A stretch of 64,000 nucleotides of DNA from Pseudomonas sp. DG56-2 (GCF_004803755.1 NZ_CP032311.1:4480501-4544500), one strand, 5' to 3'; shown: positions 1 to 9,619, counted from the stretch's first letter. Translations and numbers: made by a program. Notes: generated by a model from the letters alone, not told the origin.

Positions 1-25
1 GGATTACCGCACGTTTCTCAGTCAT
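1..25 (-). CDS. queC: 7-cyano-7-deazaguanine synthase QueC (start only)
   Basis: Only the first eight codons lie in the window (MTEKRAVI); the gene runs off the left edge. They match the beginning of Pseudomonas QueC, the ATP-dependent enzyme that converts 7-carboxy-7-deazaguanine to preQ0 in queuosine synthesis. A GGAG ribosome site lies about 9 bases upstream and abuts the stop codon of queE, 14 bases away. QueE makes the substrate of QueC, so the pairing supports the call. Another ATG at 30-28 is followed at once by a stop and cannot be the start. Confidence 0.75.
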
Positions 26-39
26 TGCATTCACTCCTG

Positions 40-687
40 TCAGCGTCCCGGCTCGTCATTCCACAGCAGCTTGTGCAACTGCATCTGAAAACGAACCGGC
101 AAATTGTCGGCCACAATCCAATCAGCGAGATCTGTAGCGCTCACCTGGTGATGGCTCGGCGAAAACAGCACTTCACCCGCACGTTTTTCCAGACCGTACT
201 GAATGAGCTTTGACACCGCCCAGTCGTAGTCTTCCCGCGAACAGATTACGAACTTGACCTGGTCATTTGCGCCCAGCAGTTCGATGTTCTCGTAACGGTT
301 GCGGTGCACTTCCTCGGAGCCCGGCGTTTTCAGGTCCACAACCCGACTGACGCGCGTATCCACCTTGGAGATATCCAGCGCGCCGCTGGTCTCGAGCGAA
401 ACCTCGTAACCTGCATCGCACAGCTGCTTGAGCAAAGGAATGGCATTGGGCTGGGCCAGCGGCTCACCCCCGGTGACACAGACATAGCGCGGCTTGAAGC
501 CTGCTACCTGCTCAAGGATAGAGTCGAGTGTGCGCACGGTGCCGCCACTGAAGGCATATTCGCTGTCGCAATACTGGCAGCGCAACGGGCAGCCGGTGAG
601 ACGGACAAAAACCGTGGGCAAGCCAGCGGTGCGCGTTTCACCCTGCAAAGAGTAAAAAACTTCGGTAATACGTAATGTGTCTTGCAT
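40..687 (-). CDS. queE: 7-carboxy-7-deazaguanine synthase QueE
   Basis: Radical-SAM enzyme that contracts 6-carboxytetrahydropterin to 7-carboxy-7-deazaguanine in the preQ0/queuosine pathway. The CX3CX2C cluster motif (C33, C37, C40 in TGCPLRCQYCD) is present, preceded by the family pattern EVFYSLQGE and followed by the SAM-contact segment VTGGEPL. The length, 215 residues, is normal. The ATG at 687 is preferred; an in-frame GTG at 696 would add only three residues and has no better ribosome site. The gene precedes queC by 14 bases, so the two are almost certainly co-transcribed. A terminator separates it from the upstream cpoB gene. Confidence 0.93.
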   Translation of the reverse strand: MQDTLRITEVFYSLQGETRTAGLPTVFVRLTGCPLRCQYCDSEYAFSGGTVRTLDSILEQVAGFKPRYVCVTGGEPLAQPNAIPLLKQLCDAGYEVSLETSGALDISKVDTRVSRVVDLKTPGSEEVHRNRYENIELLGANDQVKFVICSREDYDWAVSKLIQYGLEKRAGEVLFSPSHHQVSATDLADWIVADNLPVRFQMQLHKLLWNDEPGR

Positions 688-736
688 AGTCGCCACGGGC
701 GTAACAGCTAAACAGGCTGTCCGCCTCCGTCAGGCA

Positions 737-771
737 CTGCTGAAAACCCGGCATCGCGTAGTTTTCAGCAG
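737..771. repeat. inverted repeat upstream of queE
   Basis: Perfect 11-base arms (CTGCTGAAAAC at 737-747 and GTTTTCAGCAG at 761-771) are separated by 13 bases. It lies between the cpoB terminator and queE, so it may fall in the queE leader RNA. No T-run follows it on the minus strand, so it is not a standard terminator. A 38-codon reading frame starting in its loop is weakly possible. Confidence 0.5.
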
Positions 772-803
772 CGTAGTTCAATAAAAGGGCAGAGATTCTA
801 ACG

Positions 804-831
804 AAAAAACCCGCGGCAAGCGCGGGTTTCT
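804..831 (-). terminator. Rho-independent terminator after cpoB
   Basis: Read on the minus strand, ACCCGCG, a short loop and CGCGGGT are followed by a run of T. It lies 16 bases past the cpoB stop codon and closes the tol-pal operon. Confidence 0.85.
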
Positions 832-846
832 TTTGAAACAGCTGGT

Positions 847-1659
847 TTAGAGCTTTTGCAGATCGCGCTGAGCGAGCTGTGCTGCGGAGGTACCCGGGTA
901 CTGGGTGATGACCTGTTGCAAAATGCCCTTGACCCGGTCGGTGTGGCCCAGGCGGCGCTCTACATCGGCTAGCTTGTACAGCGAATCCGGCACTTTGTTG
1001 TGCTTGGGATACAGCTGGCTGACCTTGGCAAAGGCTTGCCCTGCAGCTTGCAGATCACCCTTGGCCAGGTTCACTTCACCCAACCAGTACTGGGCATTGC
1101 CGGCGTACTGACTGTTGGGGTACTTGCGCAGAAAGGCGTTGAACGCCTGGCTGGCCTTGTCGAAATCCTTGGCTTTGATCAGGTCGAAAGCAGCATCGTA
1201 GTAGAGCTTTTCTTTGGCCGGATCACCAGGTTCGCTGCTGGCTGCTGGTTGTTGCGCAGCGGCAGCCCCTGCAGCGGCGCCGGCGGCTTCGCCACCCGCG
1301 GAAGAATTCTGTGGAGCCTCGGCAGGAGCGCCGGTTCCAATACGCCGATCCAGGTCCTGGTATCGCTCCAGGCTTTCCTGTTTCATGCGCGCAACATCGT
1401 TTTGCAACTCTTCGATGATGCCTTGTTGACGCGATAGCTGATCCTGCATTTGCTGCAGTTGCATGAACAGCTGACCCTGCGCCGAGGCAGGGGCGGTAAC
1501 CCCTCCCCCGGCGTAGGCGCCGTTCGTACCATAACCCGATGGCGGATAGCTGCTTGCGCCGCTATAGCCAGCGTTGTCATCAACAACAGGAACCTCAGCC
1601 CAGGCCACGAGTGGCAGGCTGAGCGCCAGGACGGTTAGAGCACGACGGCACGTTCGCAT
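847..1659 (-). CDS. cpoB: Tol-Pal system protein CpoB (YbgF)
   Basis: Periplasmic protein that coordinates outer-membrane constriction with septal peptidoglycan synthesis, working with TolA and PBP1B. It has an N-terminal signal peptide (about residues 1-21, ending AWA), a Gly/Tyr-rich linker, and a trimerising coiled coil near residues 63-108 (QLFMQLQQMQDQLSRQQG region). An Ala/Gln-rich spacer follows, then three TPR-like repeats from about residue 150 to the end (YYDAAFDLIKAKDF, YAGNAQYWLGEV, PDSLYKLADVE). The length of 270 is typical for Pseudomonas. It is the last gene of the tol-pal operon, six bases after pal, and is followed by a terminator. Confidence 0.93.
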   Translation of the reverse strand: MRTCRRALTVLALSLPLVAWAEVPVVDDNAGYSGASSYPPSGYGTNGAYAGGGVTAPASAQGQLFMQLQQMQDQLSRQQGIIEELQNDVARMKQESLERYQDLDRRIGTGAPAEAPQNSSAGGEAAGAAAGAAAAQQPAASSEPGDPAKEKLYYDAAFDLIKAKDFDKASQAFNAFLRKYPNSQYAGNAQYWLGEVNLAKGDLQAAGQAFAKVSQLYPKHNKVPDSLYKLADVERRLGHTDRVKGILQQVITQYPGTSAAQLAQRDLQKL

Positions 1660-1665
1660 ATCGAA

Positions 1666-2163
1666 TTACTTACGCAGTTCGACGCGACGGTTTTGAGCCC
1701 AGGACTGCTCGTCGTTGCCGGTAGCAACTGGACGCTCTTCGCCGTAGGAAACCAGTTCCAGCTGAGCAGGAGAGACGCCTTGCAGAACCAGGTAGCGTTG
1801 AACGGCTTTCGCACGACGCTCGCCCAGAGCCATGTTGTATTCGCGAGTACCACGCTCGTCGGTGTTACCTTCCAGCACGACGCGAGCGCCGTTGCCTTTC
1901 AGGTCCTTGGCATGAACGTCCAGAGCGCGCATGGCTTCTGGCTTCAGGTCCGAGCTGTCGTATTCGAAGTAGAAGGTGGTGATTGCGCGCAGAGCAGCTT
2001 CTTCGCTCAGGCTGCCGTCAACAGCACCAGTGTTGGCACCGTAGCCAGCGTTAGGGTCAACAGCGCCTTGACCAGCGTCGTCGCCGCCTTTCGAAGAGCA
2101 ACCTACAGCTACGGCCATGGCCAGAGCCAGCGCAGCAAACTTACCAAACTTCAGCATTTCCAT
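1666..2163 (-). CDS. pal: Peptidoglycan-associated lipoprotein Pal (OprL)
   Basis: Outer-membrane lipoprotein that anchors the outer membrane to peptidoglycan and binds TolB. The start at 2163 (MEMLKFGKF) is chosen because GGAG sits about 8 bases upstream; the open frame extends eight codons further without a ribosome site. A signal peptide ends in the lipobox VAVGC, giving lipidated Cys22. The C-terminal half is an OmpA-like peptidoglycan-binding domain with the NTDERGT and LGERRA segments. At 165 residues it matches OprL of P. putida closely. It sits between tolB and cpoB. Confidence 0.96.
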   Translation of the reverse strand: MEMLKFGKFAALALAMAVAVGCSSKGGDDAGQGAVDPNAGYGANTGAVDGSLSEEAALRAITTFYFEYDSSDLKPEAMRALDVHAKDLKGNGARVVLEGNTDERGTREYNMALGERRAKAVQRYLVLQGVSPAQLELVSYGEERPVATGNDEQSWAQNRRVELRK

Positions 2164-2215
2164 CGTGAAACTCCTAATGAACCCCAATGTGTTAAGTACA
2201 ACGTAAAGCGCCGCG

Positions 2216-3517
2216 TCAGTTCAGGTAAGGGGACCAGGACGGTTCTCTGACTTCGCCTTGAGCGGTAGGAAGCGGGAGCCTCACGCGTCCGTTGAGAGAG
2301 ACGAGCATCAAGACTCCCCGGCCCTGCTGGCGGGTGGCGTAGATTAGCATGGTGCCGTTGGGCGCAACAGTAGGAGACTCATCAAGACTTGTTTCAGAGA
2401 GAATCTTTACACTACCGCGCTGCAAATCTTGAGCAGCCACCTTGAAGTTGGTGAAACCTTGTTGGCGATGAATCATCACCAAAGTCTTTTCATCCGCAGA
2501 AAGTTTAGGGTTGGCGTTGTAGTTTCCTACAAAAGTTACACGCTCGGCGCCACCGCCCGAAACATTGGTTTTATAGATCTGCGGTTTACCGCCACGGTCG
2601 GAAGTAAAGTAGATGGTCGAACCATCTTTACCCCAGAACGGTTCGGTATTGATACCCGGACCTGCAGTAACACGAGACAGTTGGCGCGACCCCATGTTCA
2701 TTACATAAATGTCAGGGTTGCCGTCCTTGGACAGCACGAACGCCAGGCGCGAACCGTCCGGCGACCACGCCGGTGCACCGTTCAGGCCTTCGAAGTTGGT
2801 GATCTGCTCGCGACGACCAGTATCGATGTGCTGAACGAAGATGCGCGGACGCTTCTGCTCGAACGAGACATAGGCAATACGCTTGCCATCAGGCGCAAAC
2901 CGCGGCGACAGGATAGGCTCACGCGATTGCAGCAGGGTAACGGCGCGGGCACCGTCGTAGTCCGAACGCTGCAGGGTGTAGCGCGTATTGTTGGTGGAGA
3001 AGCGCTCGGCCGTGACGTACAACATGCGGGTAGAGAACGCACCCTTGATACCGGTGAGTTTCTCGAAAGACTGGTCGGCAATGTAGTGCGACATGTCGCG
3101 CAATTGATCGACGCTGCCCGAGACGCTACCGGTCAGCACTTGCTGCTCGGTCGCGACGTTGAACAGTGCGTACTGCACCTGCAGGCGACCGCCAGCCGGA
3201 ACGATGCTGCCGACCATGACGTACTGGGCACCCAGGGCTTTCCAGTCACGGAAGATGACTTCGCTGGCCTGGCTAGGCTGGCTGATCATGTTCTGGCGCG
3301 GAATCGGCGAGTAATAACCGGAGTTGCGCAGGTCATTACCGATAATGTCGGCCATGTCTTCAGGCAGCACGCTACCGCCCTGCAGACCGAACGGTACGAC
3401 CGCGATAGGGGTGGCGCGATCACTGCCGCTGGTGACCAGGATGTTCTTTTCTTCTGCCACGGCCATTCCTGCTACGCAGCAGAGAACAACCAGCAGTCCT
3501 CGAAGAAGTTTAATCAC
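2216..3517 (-). CDS. tolB: Tol-Pal translocation protein TolB
   Basis: Periplasmic protein that links Pal to the TolA-TolQR motor. It has a signal peptide of about 21 residues (ending MAVA), an N-terminal alpha/beta domain (residues about 30-160) and a six-bladed beta-propeller with repeated [13 protein letters not shown] blades ([31 protein letters not shown]). Length 433 is normal. Translation starts at a GTG that overlaps the TGA stop of tolA (GTGA), so translation is coupled to tolA. The next gene is pal. Confidence 0.96.
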   Translation of the reverse strand: MIKLLRGLLVVLCCVAGMAVAEEKNILVTSGSDRATPIAVVPFGLQGGSVLPEDMADIIGNDLRNSGYYSPIPRQNMISQPSQASEVIFRDWKALGAQYVMVGSIVPAGGRLQVQYALFNVATEQQVLTGSVSGSVDQLRDMSHYIADQSFEKLTGIKGAFSTRMLYVTAERFSTNNTRYTLQRSDYDGARAVTLLQSREPILSPRFAPDGKRIAYVSFEQKRPRIFVQHIDTGRREQITNFEGLNGAPAWSPDGSRLAFVLSKDGNPDIYVMNMGSRQLSRVTAGPGINTEPFWGKDGSTIYFTSDRGGKPQIYKTNVSGGGAERVTFVGNYNANPKLSADEKTLVMIHRQQGFTNFKVAAQDLQRGSVKILSETSLDESPTVAPNGTMLIYATRQQGRGVLMLVSLNGRVRLPLPTAQGEVREPSWSPYLN

Positions 3518-4590
3518 AAGGCTAGATCCTCAGGTGTGAATGTCATCTTGAATGAACGATAGGGATTGAATTCGCTCGGTTTCAAGCCCTGCATTTCGGT
3601 TAACCGACCAATGTTCTTGACCGCGGCAACTGCCGAGCTGTCGAACGGACCATCGCCACTGGAGCGAGCTACGCTCACCGAAGTAATGGTGCCATCGGGC
3701 AGCATGCCGATCTGCAGAACCACCGTCATGTTCTTGCGCGCAGAAGGTGGACGCGCCCAGCCCTCGGCCGCACGTGCACGGATCAGGTCGTCGAAATCGC
3801 CGGCTACCTGGTCACCTTGCTCGTCAGCCAATGCCTGTTGCCGCTCGGTAGTGTCGGACAGAAGCTCGGCCAGGGCCTGGGCTTTCTTGTCTTCTGCTGC
3901 CTTGCGGGCCGCATCCTGCGCCTTCTTCTTGGCCGCATCAGCTGCAGCTTTCTTCTTGGCGTCTTCAGCAGCCTTTTTCTTTGCTTCCTCGGCTACTGCT
4001 TTTTTCTTGGCATCCTCGGCTGCCTTTTTCTTGGCGTCCTCGGCTGCTTTTTTCTTGGCTTCTTCAGCCGCCTGCTTCTTGGCCTCTTCGTTAGCCTTTT
4101 TCTTGGCTTCCTCTTCAGCCTTCTTCTTGGCGATGTCAGCCTGTTGTTTCTCGGCGGCCTTCTTGGCCTCCTCGGCTTTCTTGGCCTCGGCTGTTTTCTT
4201 CGCTTCCTCTGCCTGCTTGGCTTGTTCGGCCTTTTTCGCTTCGGCTTCGGCGCGCGCTTCTTCCGCCTTTTGAGCAGCTTCTTCTTTCTTTTGTTCCGCA
4301 GCTTTTACTGCTTGCTGCTCGACCTTCTTCTGTTCCATCTGCTCGACTTCGGTCTGGCGCGAAGCGGTTTTCTTCGCTTCACCCGCAATCTTCTGATTGG
4401 TCTGGGTGGTGGCCTGACTTTTCGATTTCAGCTGGTACAGGGTTGCCTGAACAATAGGCTTGGCCGGCGGCAGCTCCGGCGTCATGGCAAAACTGACGAA
4501 CAGCATGCCGAACACCAGAACGTGCAGCGCAATGGCCCAGACACTGGGCCAGAAATAGCTTTCCGAGGCGGATGGCTCTCGCTGTTGCAT
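3514..4590 (-). CDS. tolA: Cell-envelope spanning protein TolA
   Basis: Inner-membrane protein that reaches across the periplasm to Pal and TolB, driven by TolQR. A single membrane helix lies near residues 13-35. A very long helical domain rich in Ala, Lys and Glu (about residues 75-245, with recurring AKKKAAEDA units) follows, then a C-terminal globular domain (about 265-358). The lysine/alanine repeats are reflected in low-complexity DNA. The start ATG overlaps the tolR stop by one base and the stop overlaps the tolB start by four, so the three genes are translationally coupled. Such repeats vary in length between strains. Group B colicins and filamentous phages use TolA in E. coli. Confidence 0.95.
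   Translation of the reverse strand: MQQREPSASESYFWPSVWAIALHVLVFGMLFVSFAMTPELPPAKPIVQATLYQLKSKSQATTQTNQKIAGEAKKTASRQTEVEQMEQKKVEQQAVKAAEQKKEEAAQKAEEARAEAEAKKAEQAKQAEEAKKTAEAKKAEEAKKAAEKQQADIAKKKAEEEAKKKANEEAKKQAAEEAKKKAAEDAKKKAAEDAKKKAVAEEAKKKAAEDAKKKAAADAAKKKAQDAARKAAEDKKAQALAELLSDTTERQQALADEQGDQVAGDFDDLIRARAAEGWARPPSARKNMTVVLQIGMLPDGTITSVSVARSSGDGPFDSSAVAAVKNIGRLTEMQGLKPSEFNPYRSFKMTFTPEDLAL
3880..4370. repeat. Low-complexity repeats coding the TolA helix
   Basis: Degenerate 12-33 base repeats (GCCTTTTTCTTGGC-like units) encode the Ala-Lys-Glu helix of TolA. Several copies, for example around 3960-4080, are nearly identical and could expand or contract by slippage or recombination. Confidence 0.7.
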
Positions 4591-5042
4591 CAGGGCGCCT
4601 CGGTAATCAGGCCAACGTTACCGACACCTGCCTTTTGCAACCCGCCCATGGCACCCATGACCGCGCCGTAGTCGACAGTTTTGTCGCCACGAATGAAGAC
4701 CTGGGTCTGTTTGCCCTGGTCACGGCCGGCAGCGATGATCTTGGTCACCGCGTCGGTCATCTGCGGCAAGGTCATGGCCTTGTCCATTTGCTTGTCGGTG
4801 TCGACTTCACTGCCAAGGTTCCAGTAATAGGTCTTGTCAGCCTTGATCGAAATAGTCAGGACCTGGACGTTGTTGTCCTGCGGCAAGGCTTCACTGGAAA
4901 CCTTGGGCAGATCAACCTTCACGCCCTGGTTGAGCATCGGTGCGGTCACCATGAAAATGACCAGCAGTACCAACATCACGTCGATGTAAGGCACCACGTT
5001 CATCTCGGCGACCGGCTTGCGTTTGTGGCGAACTCGGGCCAT
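4590..5042 (-). CDS. tolR: Biopolymer transport protein TolR
   Basis: Inner-membrane component of the proton-driven TolQR motor, homologous to ExbD. A short cytoplasmic N-terminus (RHKRKPVAEMN) leads into one membrane helix carrying the conserved protonatable Asp (PYIDVMLVLLVIF), followed by a periplasmic domain of about 110 residues. Length 150 is usual. It begins 14 bases after tolQ and its stop overlaps the tolA start by one base. Confidence 0.96.
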   Translation of the reverse strand: MARVRHKRKPVAEMNVVPYIDVMLVLLVIFMVTAPMLNQGVKVDLPKVSSEALPQDNNVQVLTISIKADKTYYWNLGSEVDTDKQMDKAMTLPQMTDAVTKIIAAGRDQGKQTQVFIRGDKTVDYGAVMGAMGGLQKAGVGNVGLITEAP

Positions 5043-5056
5043 GGGCTTTTACCTGA

Positions 5057-5752
5057 TCACTCTTCGCTGGTGTGCACTTTACGGTGCAAAATGGCCTGGA
5101 ACTCGTCGGCGAACGTGTAGTAACGGCCGATCAAGACTTCACTGCGGGCCGCGAAGCGGTTGTAGGCGATAACCGCTGGAATTGCAGCGAACAGACCGAT
5201 TGCGGTTGCGATCAGTGCTTCGGCAATACCCGGAGCCACAGTGGCGAGGGTGGCTTGCTGGGCGCTGGCCAGACCGCGGAAGGAGTTCATGATGCCCCAC
5301 ACGGTACCAAACAGACCGATATACGGGCTGGTGGAACCGACAGTGGCCAGAAACGGCAGGCTCTGCTCAAGCTTCTCTTCTTCGCGGGAAATGGCGACGC
5401 GCATGGCACGACCGACACCTTCCATCACCGCATCTGGGTCAACACCTGGCTGCTGGCGCAGGCGTGAGAACTCCTTGAAGCCGGCACGAAATACCTGCTC
5501 GACACCCGAATCCGGGTCGGGGTTGCTGCCCGCCTGACGGTACAGCTTGGACAGGTCGATACCCGACCAGAAACGTTCTTCGAAGCTGTCCAGCGCTCGA
5601 CGACCGGCACGCAGCATGGTGCTGCGCTGAAAAATCATGATCCATGACGTTACCGATGCGGCAACCAGAACCAGCATAACCAGCTGCACCACGATGCTGG
5701 CATTGCTGACCAGGCTCCACATGGAGGTATGGTCGACGACGTTAGCTTCCAC
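5057..5752 (-). CDS. tolQ: Biopolymer transport protein TolQ
   Basis: ExbB/MotA-type inner-membrane channel subunit that energises TolA with TolR. The start is the GTG at 5752, two bases past the ybgC stop, with AGGAG about six bases upstream inside the end of ybgC; this gives 231 residues, the normal Pseudomonas length, although the frame stays open much further. Three membrane helices are visible: near residues 15-37 (IVVQLVMLVLVAASVTSW), and two in the C-terminal half around TVGSTSPYIGLFGTVWGIM and EALIATAIGLFAAIPAV. These carry the family Thr and Gly residues lining the ion path. Confidence 0.95.
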   Translation of the reverse strand: MEANVVDHTSMWSLVSNASIVVQLVMLVLVAASVTSWIMIFQRSTMLRAGRRALDSFEERFWSGIDLSKLYRQAGSNPDPDSGVEQVFRAGFKEFSRLRQQPGVDPDAVMEGVGRAMRVAISREEEKLEQSLPFLATVGSTSPYIGLFGTVWGIMNSFRGLASAQQATLATVAPGIAEALIATAIGLFAAIPAVIAYNRFAARSEVLIGRYYTFADEFQAILHRKVHTSEE

Positions 5753-5754
5753 GC

Positions 5755-6210
5755 TTAATCTCCTGCATTTGAATGAGTACCCGGATCGCCCGCCTCGGCG
5801 AATGCCGTTCGCAGCGCTGGGGGAATGGCCCGGGGTTTGAAAGTATCGGCGCGCACACAGGCCACCAGGAACTGCCCTTCGCAGAGCAGCGTTGCATCTT
5901 TTTCGCGCCATACCTGCTGCACGAATCGCAGGCTGGCACGGTTCAACTCAAGCACTTGCGCGGTAACCCGCAACTCGTCGTCCAACCGCGCAGGCGCGTG
6001 ATAGCGCGCTTCGCTGGAGTGAACAACGAACAGCAGGTTGTCCTGCGCCAATGCCGACTGGGCAAAGCCCAGGGCGCGTAACCGCTCGGTGCGGGCACGC
6101 TCCATGAATTTCAGGTAATTGACGTAATACACCACGCCGCCCGCATCAGTGTCTTCGTAATAGACCCGACAACGGTGTGCGAACGACTCAAGCCCATTTT
6201 GCGCGCGCAT
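5755..6210 (-). CDS. ybgC: Tol-Pal associated acyl-CoA thioesterase YbgC
   Basis: Hotdog-fold thioesterase at the head of the tol-pal operon; homologues hydrolyse acyl-CoA and associate with phospholipid enzymes. The 4HBT active-site signature is present near residues 17-35 ([16 protein letters not shown]), with the catalytic Asp in EDTDAGG. The length of 151 is slightly longer than E. coli YbgC (134). It is separated from ruvB by about 125 bases and from tolQ by two, so it reads as the first gene of the tol operon. No clear sigma-70 promoter could be picked out in front of it. Confidence 0.93.
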   Translation of the reverse strand: MRAQNGLESFAHRCRVYYEDTDAGGVVYYVNYLKFMERARTERLRALGFAQSALAQDNLLFVVHSSEARYHAPARLDDELRVTAQVLELNRASLRFVQQVWREKDATLLCEGQFLVACVRADTFKPRAIPPALRTAFAEAGDPGTHSNAGD

Positions 6211-6335
6211 ACTCTAGTGCTTACTCCTCAGCTTGCCAATCCGCCCCAGCAACTGTTTTTCATTGATTATGTCGTATTGCCAGCGTGGTCCTTCCATGAC
6301 AGCCGATAGGACCACGAAAACACCAGATAAATCTG

Positions 6336-7391
6336 TCATTCATCGGGCTGGGCAGAAAAACCTTCGGCAGAGACCGACTCACCCAGTCTGTTCGGGATGT
6401 TCAGGCCAAAATGCAGATAAGCATGCCGGGTTACCACCCTGCCTCGCGGCGTACGCATGATGTAGCCCTGCTGAATAAGGTAGGGCTCCAGTACATCCTC
6501 GATGGTGTGGCGCTCTTCACTGATGGCTGCAGCCAGGCTGTCGACCCCGACGGGCCCGCCGTCGAATTTTTCAATCATGGTCAGCAGCAGGCGACGGTCC
6601 TGATGATCGAAACCACGTTCGTCGACATCTAGCAGGTTCAGCGCCATGTCGGCGATCGGCTTGGTGATATGCCCCTTGCCCCGAACCTCGGCAAAGTCTC
6701 GCACCCGACGCAGCAGGCGGTTGGCAATGCGTGGCGTACCTCGCGCCCGGCGAGCGATCTCGAAAGCCCCTTCATCTTCGATCGGCAAACCGAGAATGCC
6801 ACCGGAGCGGCTGACGATAGTGGCCAGGTCTTCAGTGTTGTAGAACTCCAGGCGCTGGACAATACCGAAACGGTCACGCAACGGGTTGGTCAGCATGCCG
6901 GCCCGCGTGGTGGCGCCGACCAGGGTGAAAGGCGGTAGGTCGAGCTTGATGGAACGGGCTGCCGGTCCCTCGCCAATCATGATGTCCAGCTGGAAATCTT
7001 CCATGGCCGGGTACAGCACTTCTTCGACAATCGGTGACAGGCGATGGATCTCATCGATGAACAACACATCGTGAGGTTCGAGATTGGTCAGCAATGCCGC
7101 CAGGTCGCCTGGTCGTTCCAGAATCGGGCCCGAAGTGCTCTTGATCGATACGCCCATTTCTTGCGCGATGATGTTGGCCAGGGTGGTCTTGCCCAACCCC
7201 GGCGGGCCGAAGATCAGCGTGTGATCCAGCGACTCGCTGCGTCCGCGCGCCGCCTGAATGAACAGGGCCATCTGCTCGCGCACCACTGGCTGACCAATGT
7301 ATTCGGCCAGACGCAGCGGGCGAATCGCCCGATCCTGGACCTCTTCGCGGTCACGCCCGGTGGCGGCTATCAGCCGATCAGCTTCAATCAC
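6336..7391 (-). CDS. ruvB: Holliday junction branch-migration helicase RuvB
   Basis: Hexameric AAA+ ATPase that drives branch migration of Holliday junctions with RuvA. Walker A is GPPGLGKTT (near residue 65), Walker B is LFIDEIHRL, sensor 1 lies in GATTRAG, and the arginine finger is in the TNPLRDRFG segment. A C-terminal winged helix follows. Length 351 is normal. It starts with GTG directly after the ruvA stop with no spacer, so the pair is co-translated. About 125 bases with no gene separate it from ybgC. Confidence 0.97.
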   Translation of the reverse strand: MIEADRLIAATGRDREEVQDRAIRPLRLAEYIGQPVVREQMALFIQAARGRSESLDHTLIFGPPGLGKTTLANIIAQEMGVSIKSTSGPILERPGDLAALLTNLEPHDVLFIDEIHRLSPIVEEVLYPAMEDFQLDIMIGEGPAARSIKLDLPPFTLVGATTRAGMLTNPLRDRFGIVQRLEFYNTEDLATIVSRSGGILGLPIEDEGAFEIARRARGTPRIANRLLRRVRDFAEVRGKGHITKPIADMALNLLDVDERGFDHQDRRLLLTMIEKFDGGPVGVDSLAAAISEERHTIEDVLEPYLIQQGYIMRTPRGRVVTRHAYLHFGLNIPNRLGESVSAEGFSAQPDE

Positions 7392-8000
7392 TTAGATCAT
7401 TCCCTTCAGGCTGCGGCGGATCAGTTCTTCGCTGCTCAAACCCTTGGCATCGACAGCAGCCACCGCCTTGCTGGCTTCCTGGGGTTTGTAGCCCAGGGAA
7501 ATCAGCGCGCTGACGGCATCGGCTTCGGCGCTGGACACACTGGCCACAGGCGCTGGTCCATTGGGCACCAGGGCGAACATGGCAGGAGAGGTTTCCCAGG
7601 CTTTGAAGCGGTCTTTAAGCTCGACCAGCAGGCGCTCGGCAGTCTTCTTGCCGACACCTGGTACCTTGACCAACGCCGACGTATCCTGCGCCTGAACACA
7701 GCGCACCAGTTCGTCGACCTCAAGGCCCGACATCAACGCCAGGGCCAATTTGGGACCTACGCCGTTGAGGCGGATCAATTCACGGAACAGTTCGCGCTCG
7801 CGCTTTTCATGAAAGCCGTAGAGCAGATGAGCGTCCTCACGCACCACCAGGTGGGTGTGCAACGTTACCGCTTCGCCAATCTTGGGCAAACGATACAAGG
7901 TTGTCATGGGCACTTCGAGCTCATAGCCCAGGCCATTGACATCAACAATCAGGTGCGGCGGCTGCTTTTCAGCCAATGTACCGCGCAAACGTCCAATCAC
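7392..8000 (-). CDS. ruvA: Holliday junction DNA-binding protein RuvA
   Basis: Tetrameric protein that holds the Holliday junction and loads RuvB. The start is the GTG at 8000 (VIGRLRGTL read as M), with AAGGA about nine bases upstream. The long in-frame extension to 8084 has no homology to the family. The OB-fold N-terminal domain, two helix-hairpin-helix motifs ([16 protein letters not shown] and [16 protein letters not shown]) and the C-terminal RuvB-binding domain ([17 protein letters not shown]) follow in order. Length 202. It lies 108 bases after ruvC. Confidence 0.96.
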   Translation of the reverse strand: MIGRLRGTLAEKQPPHLIVDVNGLGYELEVPMTTLYRLPKIGEAVTLHTHLVVREDAHLLYGFHEKRERELFRELIRLNGVGPKLALALMSGLEVDELVRCVQAQDTSALVKVPGVGKKTAERLLVELKDRFKAWETSPAMFALVPNGPAPVASVSSAEADAVSALISLGYKPQEASKAVAAVDAKGLSSEELIRRSLKGMI

Positions 8001-8108
8001 GTTGCAATCCTTCCTCATGGGCGCCGGCAAACAACCGACCAACCCTAACAGCAAATGCAATGGCCGATGGCATTGCCCGGTCAAAATTTGTTTCAGCGCA
8101 TGATGCTA

Positions 8109-8633
8109 TCAGAGCCGCAGACGTCCGCTACGGCTTCGTGCAGTGGAAAGCCCATGGGGTAACAAGCTGGAGCGAGTATGGGCATGGCACAGGGCGATGG
8201 CCAGGGCATCGGAAGCATCGATCTGCGGCTTTTTGGTCAACTTGAGCAAGTGCATAACCATCATCTGCACCTGCTCCTTATTAGCGCCACCGGTACCGGC
8301 AACCGCTTGCTTGACCTGGGTCGCACTGTACTCGGAAATCTCCAGCCCCTCCTCGATGGCCGCCACGATAGCGGCGCCGCGGGCCTGCCCCAATTTAAGC
8401 GCTGAATCGGCGTTGCGGGCCATGAACACTCGCTCGATCCCCATGGTTACCGGCCCGTACTGGCTGATGATTTCGCGCACCCCGCGAAAGACTATCTGCA
8501 AGCGCTCGGGCAACTCGCCGCTACCGGTTCGAATGCACCCGGATGCCACATACTCACAGCCCCGGGGCCCCTGGCGCACCACACCGTAGCCTGTAATGCG
8601 CGAGCCCGGGTCGATGCCAAGAATCAGAGTCAT
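8109..8633 (-). CDS. ruvC: Holliday junction resolvase RuvC
   Basis: Endonuclease that cuts Holliday junctions symmetrically. Catalytic acidic residues are visible: Asp7 in LGIDPGS, Glu in MGIERVF (about 68) and the C-terminal Asp pair in [15 protein letters not shown] (about 140-143). Length 174 is typical. It is the first of ruvC-ruvA-ruvB. A long, nearly perfect inverted repeat lies between it and the upstream pmpR gene. Confidence 0.96.
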   Translation of the reverse strand: MTLILGIDPGSRITGYGVVRQGPRGCEYVASGCIRTGSGELPERLQIVFRGVREIISQYGPVTMGIERVFMARNADSALKLGQARGAAIVAAIEEGLEISEYSATQVKQAVAGTGGANKEQVQMMVMHLLKLTKKPQIDASDALAIALCHAHTRSSLLPHGLSTARSRSGRLRL

Positions 8634-8680
8634 AACGCCTGCATACTCAATGACGCGCTTAGGCGTCGTTGTAAAGACAG

Positions 8681-8729
8681 AAGCCGGATCTGCTTGCAGG
8701 TACAGTACACCTGCAAGCAGACCCGGCTT
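8681..8729 (-). terminator. 21-base-arm hairpin between pmpR and ruvC
   Basis: Arms at 8681-8701 and 8709-8729 are complementary over 21 bases with one mismatch, and the loop is seven bases. It lies 23 bases past the pmpR stop and about 48 bases upstream of ruvC. The sequence after it on the minus strand is only modestly T-rich (CTGTCTTTAC), so it may be an imperfect terminator, an RNA-stability element or a partial read-through barrier. Confidence 0.6.
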
Positions 8730-8752
8730 GGAGAAAATCGGCTGGAAGCGAG

Positions 8753-9499
8753 TTAACCCAGTTGCTCCATGACCTCATCGGGGATCTCAGCATTGGAGTA
8801 GACGTTCTGTACGTCGTCCAGATCTTCCAGCATATCGATCAGCTTGAGCACCTTTTGCGCACCCTCGAGGTCCAGTTCGGCACTGGTGGTCGGCTGCATG
8901 ACAATTTCGGCGTCCGCCGCCTTGAACCCTGCTTCTTCCAAGGCATTGCGCACGGCATAGAAGCCGGCAAACGAGGTGAACACATCAAAGGAGCCATCTT
9001 CGTTGCTGACCACGTCGTCAGCGTCGGCTTCCATTGCCGCTTCCATCAACGCATCTTCGTCGACCCCAGCGGCAAAACTGATCTGTCCTTTACGCTCGAA
9101 CAGGTAGGCCACGGAACCGTCAGTACCCAGGTTGCCGCCACATTTGCTGAAGGCATGGCGCACGGCAGCTGCGGTACGGTTGCGGTTATCGGTCATGGCC
9201 TCGACCATGATCGCCACGCCACCAGGGCCATAGCCTTCGTAGCTGAGCTCTTCAACGTTATCGGCCTCGGTCGCACCAGCACCGCGGGCAATGGCCCGGT
9301 CGATGATGTCGCGGCTCATGTTGGCACCCAACGCCTTGTCCAGCGCCAGACGCAGACGCGGGTTGGTGCCCGGATCACCGCCGCCCTGCTTGGCAGCAAC
9401 GGTCAGCTCACGAATCCACTTGGTGAAGATCTTGCCCCGCTTGGCGTCCTGACGCTCTTTGCGGTGCTTGATGTTTGCCCATTTGGAATGACCAGCCAT
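8753..9499 (-). CDS. pmpR: YebC/PmpR family regulator
   Basis: YebC family protein of 248 residues starting [14 protein letters not shown], the near-invariant family N-terminus. In P. aeruginosa the equivalent gene in this position is PmpR, a repressor of the pqsR quorum-sensing regulator. Other YebC proteins have been linked to relief of ribosome stalling. The three-domain layout is recognisable: a helical N-terminal domain to about residue 75, then two alpha/beta domains with [14 protein letters not shown] near residue 97. The frame remains open upstream to 9562 but lacks family homology. It lies between aspS and ruvC as in P. aeruginosa. Confidence 0.9.
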   Translation of the reverse strand: MAGHSKWANIKHRKERQDAKRGKIFTKWIRELTVAAKQGGGDPGTNPRLRLALDKALGANMSRDIIDRAIARGAGATEADNVEELSYEGYGPGGVAIMVEAMTDNRNRTAAAVRHAFSKCGGNLGTDGSVAYLFERKGQISFAAGVDEDALMEAAMEADADDVVSNEDGSFDVFTSFAGFYAVRNALEEAGFKAADAEIVMQPTTSAELDLEGAQKVLKLIDMLEDLDDVQNVYSNAEIPDEVMEQLG

Positions 9500-9582
9500 A
9501 ACGACTCCGAATCCTTTGAAACAATGCCACGCCCCTGCCCGACAACAATCGGGCAGGAACAATAAATTCCGTACCGCTTAAC

Positions 9583-9609
9583 GCAAAGGCGCATCCATTT
9601 GGATGCGCC
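9583..9609 (-). terminator. Terminator after aspS
   Basis: GGCGCATCC, a four-base loop and GGATGCGCC at 9588-9609, followed by TTT on the minus strand, lie just past the aspS stop. The T-tract is short. Confidence 0.65.
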
Positions 9610-9619
9610 CGGGGTCTAC

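Noticed and set aside
697..803. preQ1 riboswitch upstream of queE
   Set aside because: The short C-rich loop and A-rich tail of the known preQ1 classes are not present; only a simple inverted repeat is seen.
3880..4370. Repeated units resembling a CRISPR or VNTR array
   Set aside because: They are in-frame codon repeats for TolA without unique spacers of constant length.
3566..4671. Ser/Ala/Phe-rich and Leu/Phe-rich frames antisense to tolA
   Set aside because: Produced by the Lys/Ala repeats of TolA read on the other strand.
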